From positions 10,173,798 to 10,237,797 of the forward strand of contig NC_054558.1 of the NCBI RefSeq assembly GCF_017654505.1: a DNA stretch of 64,000 nt, written 5' to 3'. The stretch is from Polyodon spathula (taxonomy: Eukaryota; Chordata; Actinopteri; Acipenseriformes; Polyodontidae). Every line of letters begins with the position of its first letter. Within the stretch, counting starts at the first letter, position 1. The notes beneath the pieces are model-generated. The model did no database searches, was not told the DNA's origin, and worked only from the letters and a program-made list of their open reading frames with translations. Shown here piece after piece: positions 62,986 through 64,000 of the stretch. A program made the position numbers and the translations under genes.

Positions 62986-64000
62986 GCCTATTATTATTAC
63001 TGCTACCTGCCTGCTCACTGTCCAGTGAGCTTTTTCATTGTATCTCAATTATTCTGCAGGGAACGGAAAATGTTTATTTGCTACTTTTTATGTTTCATAA
63101 AGTCAGAAGTTATACGTTTTAAGTATCATAAAGTCTCACGCTATATAAACCTCTCCAAGCTTGCTCAGCTTGATGCAGAGCAATAATCACGCTACTCCAC
63201 CATTACTGAGAGAAACTCCTGCTGTGTTCCTGCACAGTATGAACAGACGGTCCTCAGAGGGTAAATGTCAACGCAATATGTTCACCTGAGATGAGTCCCT
63301 CAGACTACACATTAAACTGCTAAAGAATTTCCTCAGCTGTTTCTTGTTTTCACATTTCCAGCACTCTGTCCTTCACGTATGTGACATGATTTACATCGGT
63401 TACATTTTTTTAAAAAAGGGTCGGACATTCTGCATGCACAAAAAGGTTATCCGCATACTCTTAAAAAGTTTATAAAGGCTCTGTCACACTGTGAATTTAA
63501 TCTTTGGTCACTCTAATAAAAGTGTACCACTCTATTTTTGTAGTTTTCCCATGGTTATACTATGCATTTACCATAGCTCACCCTGGTTTGCCATGTTACA
63601 TAATATTATTTACTATACCTGACAATTCTTAACAATGCTTCCTTATGCCTTGCCATGCAGTCATTCTGCTTTATTACACTCAGCTATGCTTTTACTATGA
63701 GAAACTTTCATATACCACTTTCACACGCAAATACTGCCACTGTGCCGTATTAGAGACATTCCTTTTTTTTTTTTAAATGTCCATTCTCACAACACGAAAA
63801 TGCACGATCTATGCCAGTATAATACCATCATTACCCTTTCACACAGGCAAAGGGATCGTGTGAGTACAGCTTTCAAACCTGTCAGTCAATGGATTGCTTT
63901 CATGGCGGAGGCAGAGGCAGCTTCCTGTGCACTCTGCTCCTGCCATTGGCGGTAGGAGCGGCGTTGCTAGTTACTGGTGGTGAGGTGGGAATGGAAACAA
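62986..64000. other. About 1 kb without a recognised gene
   Basis: No coding domain, array or terminal repeat recognised up to the end of the window. The last 150 bp are GC-richer, but I see no exon. Confidence 0.4.

Overview
The window reads as gene-poor, repeat-dominated vertebrate nuclear DNA. I see no host exon, rRNA or tRNA gene, CRISPR array or bacterial-style operon that I can support. Nearly every long open frame belongs to a transposable element or runs through a tandem repeat. CR1-type LINEs ending in repeated TTCTTATG, a Penelope-like element, Tc1/mariner- and Harbinger-like DNA elements, many solo LTRs and long (TA)n, (TTA)n, (TTC)n and (CA)n arrays together point to a fish. My best guess is a non-teleost ray-finned fish such as a sturgeon or paddlefish. 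That is an inference from repeat style, not from a recognised gene.

Layout, 1-20 kb: quiet AT-rich DNA, then a 28-bp GC-rich minisatellite (935-1853 and 3591-4318) split by a 5'-truncated CR1 copy with a long reverse-transcriptase frame (1856-3590). Microsatellites and short minisatellites follow, then a second CR1 copy (9200-10582). From about 11985 to 16200 lies a broken Penelope-like element on the minus strand. It is interrupted by two solo LTRs with perfect 5-bp target duplications and by a 150-bp CR1 tail, and it ends in an inverted partial copy. A compact LTR retroelement without pol follows (16276-18334), then a minus-strand CR1 tail (18413-18942).

20-35 kb: mostly unremarkable DNA with an old LINE fragment (25085-25460), a solo LTR (25854-26619), a 27-bp perfect hairpin (27114-27184) and another LTR (to 28144). 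A Harbinger-like element (28981-31835) contains a third large CR1 copy. A 47-bp minisatellite and a Tc1-like MITE come next.

35-43 kb: the longest CR1 copy of the window (about 35290-42625) keeps a duplicated 5' leader, an ORF1 with an SGNH-esterase-like domain, an endonuclease domain and a reverse-transcriptase domain, all broken by small mutations. A second, longer copy of the compact LTR element sits inside it in reverse orientation (38533-41715) with a clear TTTAG target duplication. This LTR family has a tRNA-Leu-like primer-binding site, a polypurine tract, a short protein with CCHC zinc knuckles and long in-frame Pro/Glu/Arg-rich repeats. It is the best candidate here for an undescribed system.

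43-64 kb: a telomere-like TTAGGG minisatellite, a (CA)n cluster and an element with about 150-bp terminal inverted repeats. That element carries a conserved transposon-type ORF and was later split by a solo LTR (47161-49146). Further solo LTRs lie at 54653-55404, 55519-56160 and 60685-61273. An old CR1 fragment, a 24-bp CCTGCCTG-type minisatellite and a partial LTR close the window. The genes do not form a pathway. The story is one of nested insertions whose order can be read from what interrupts what.
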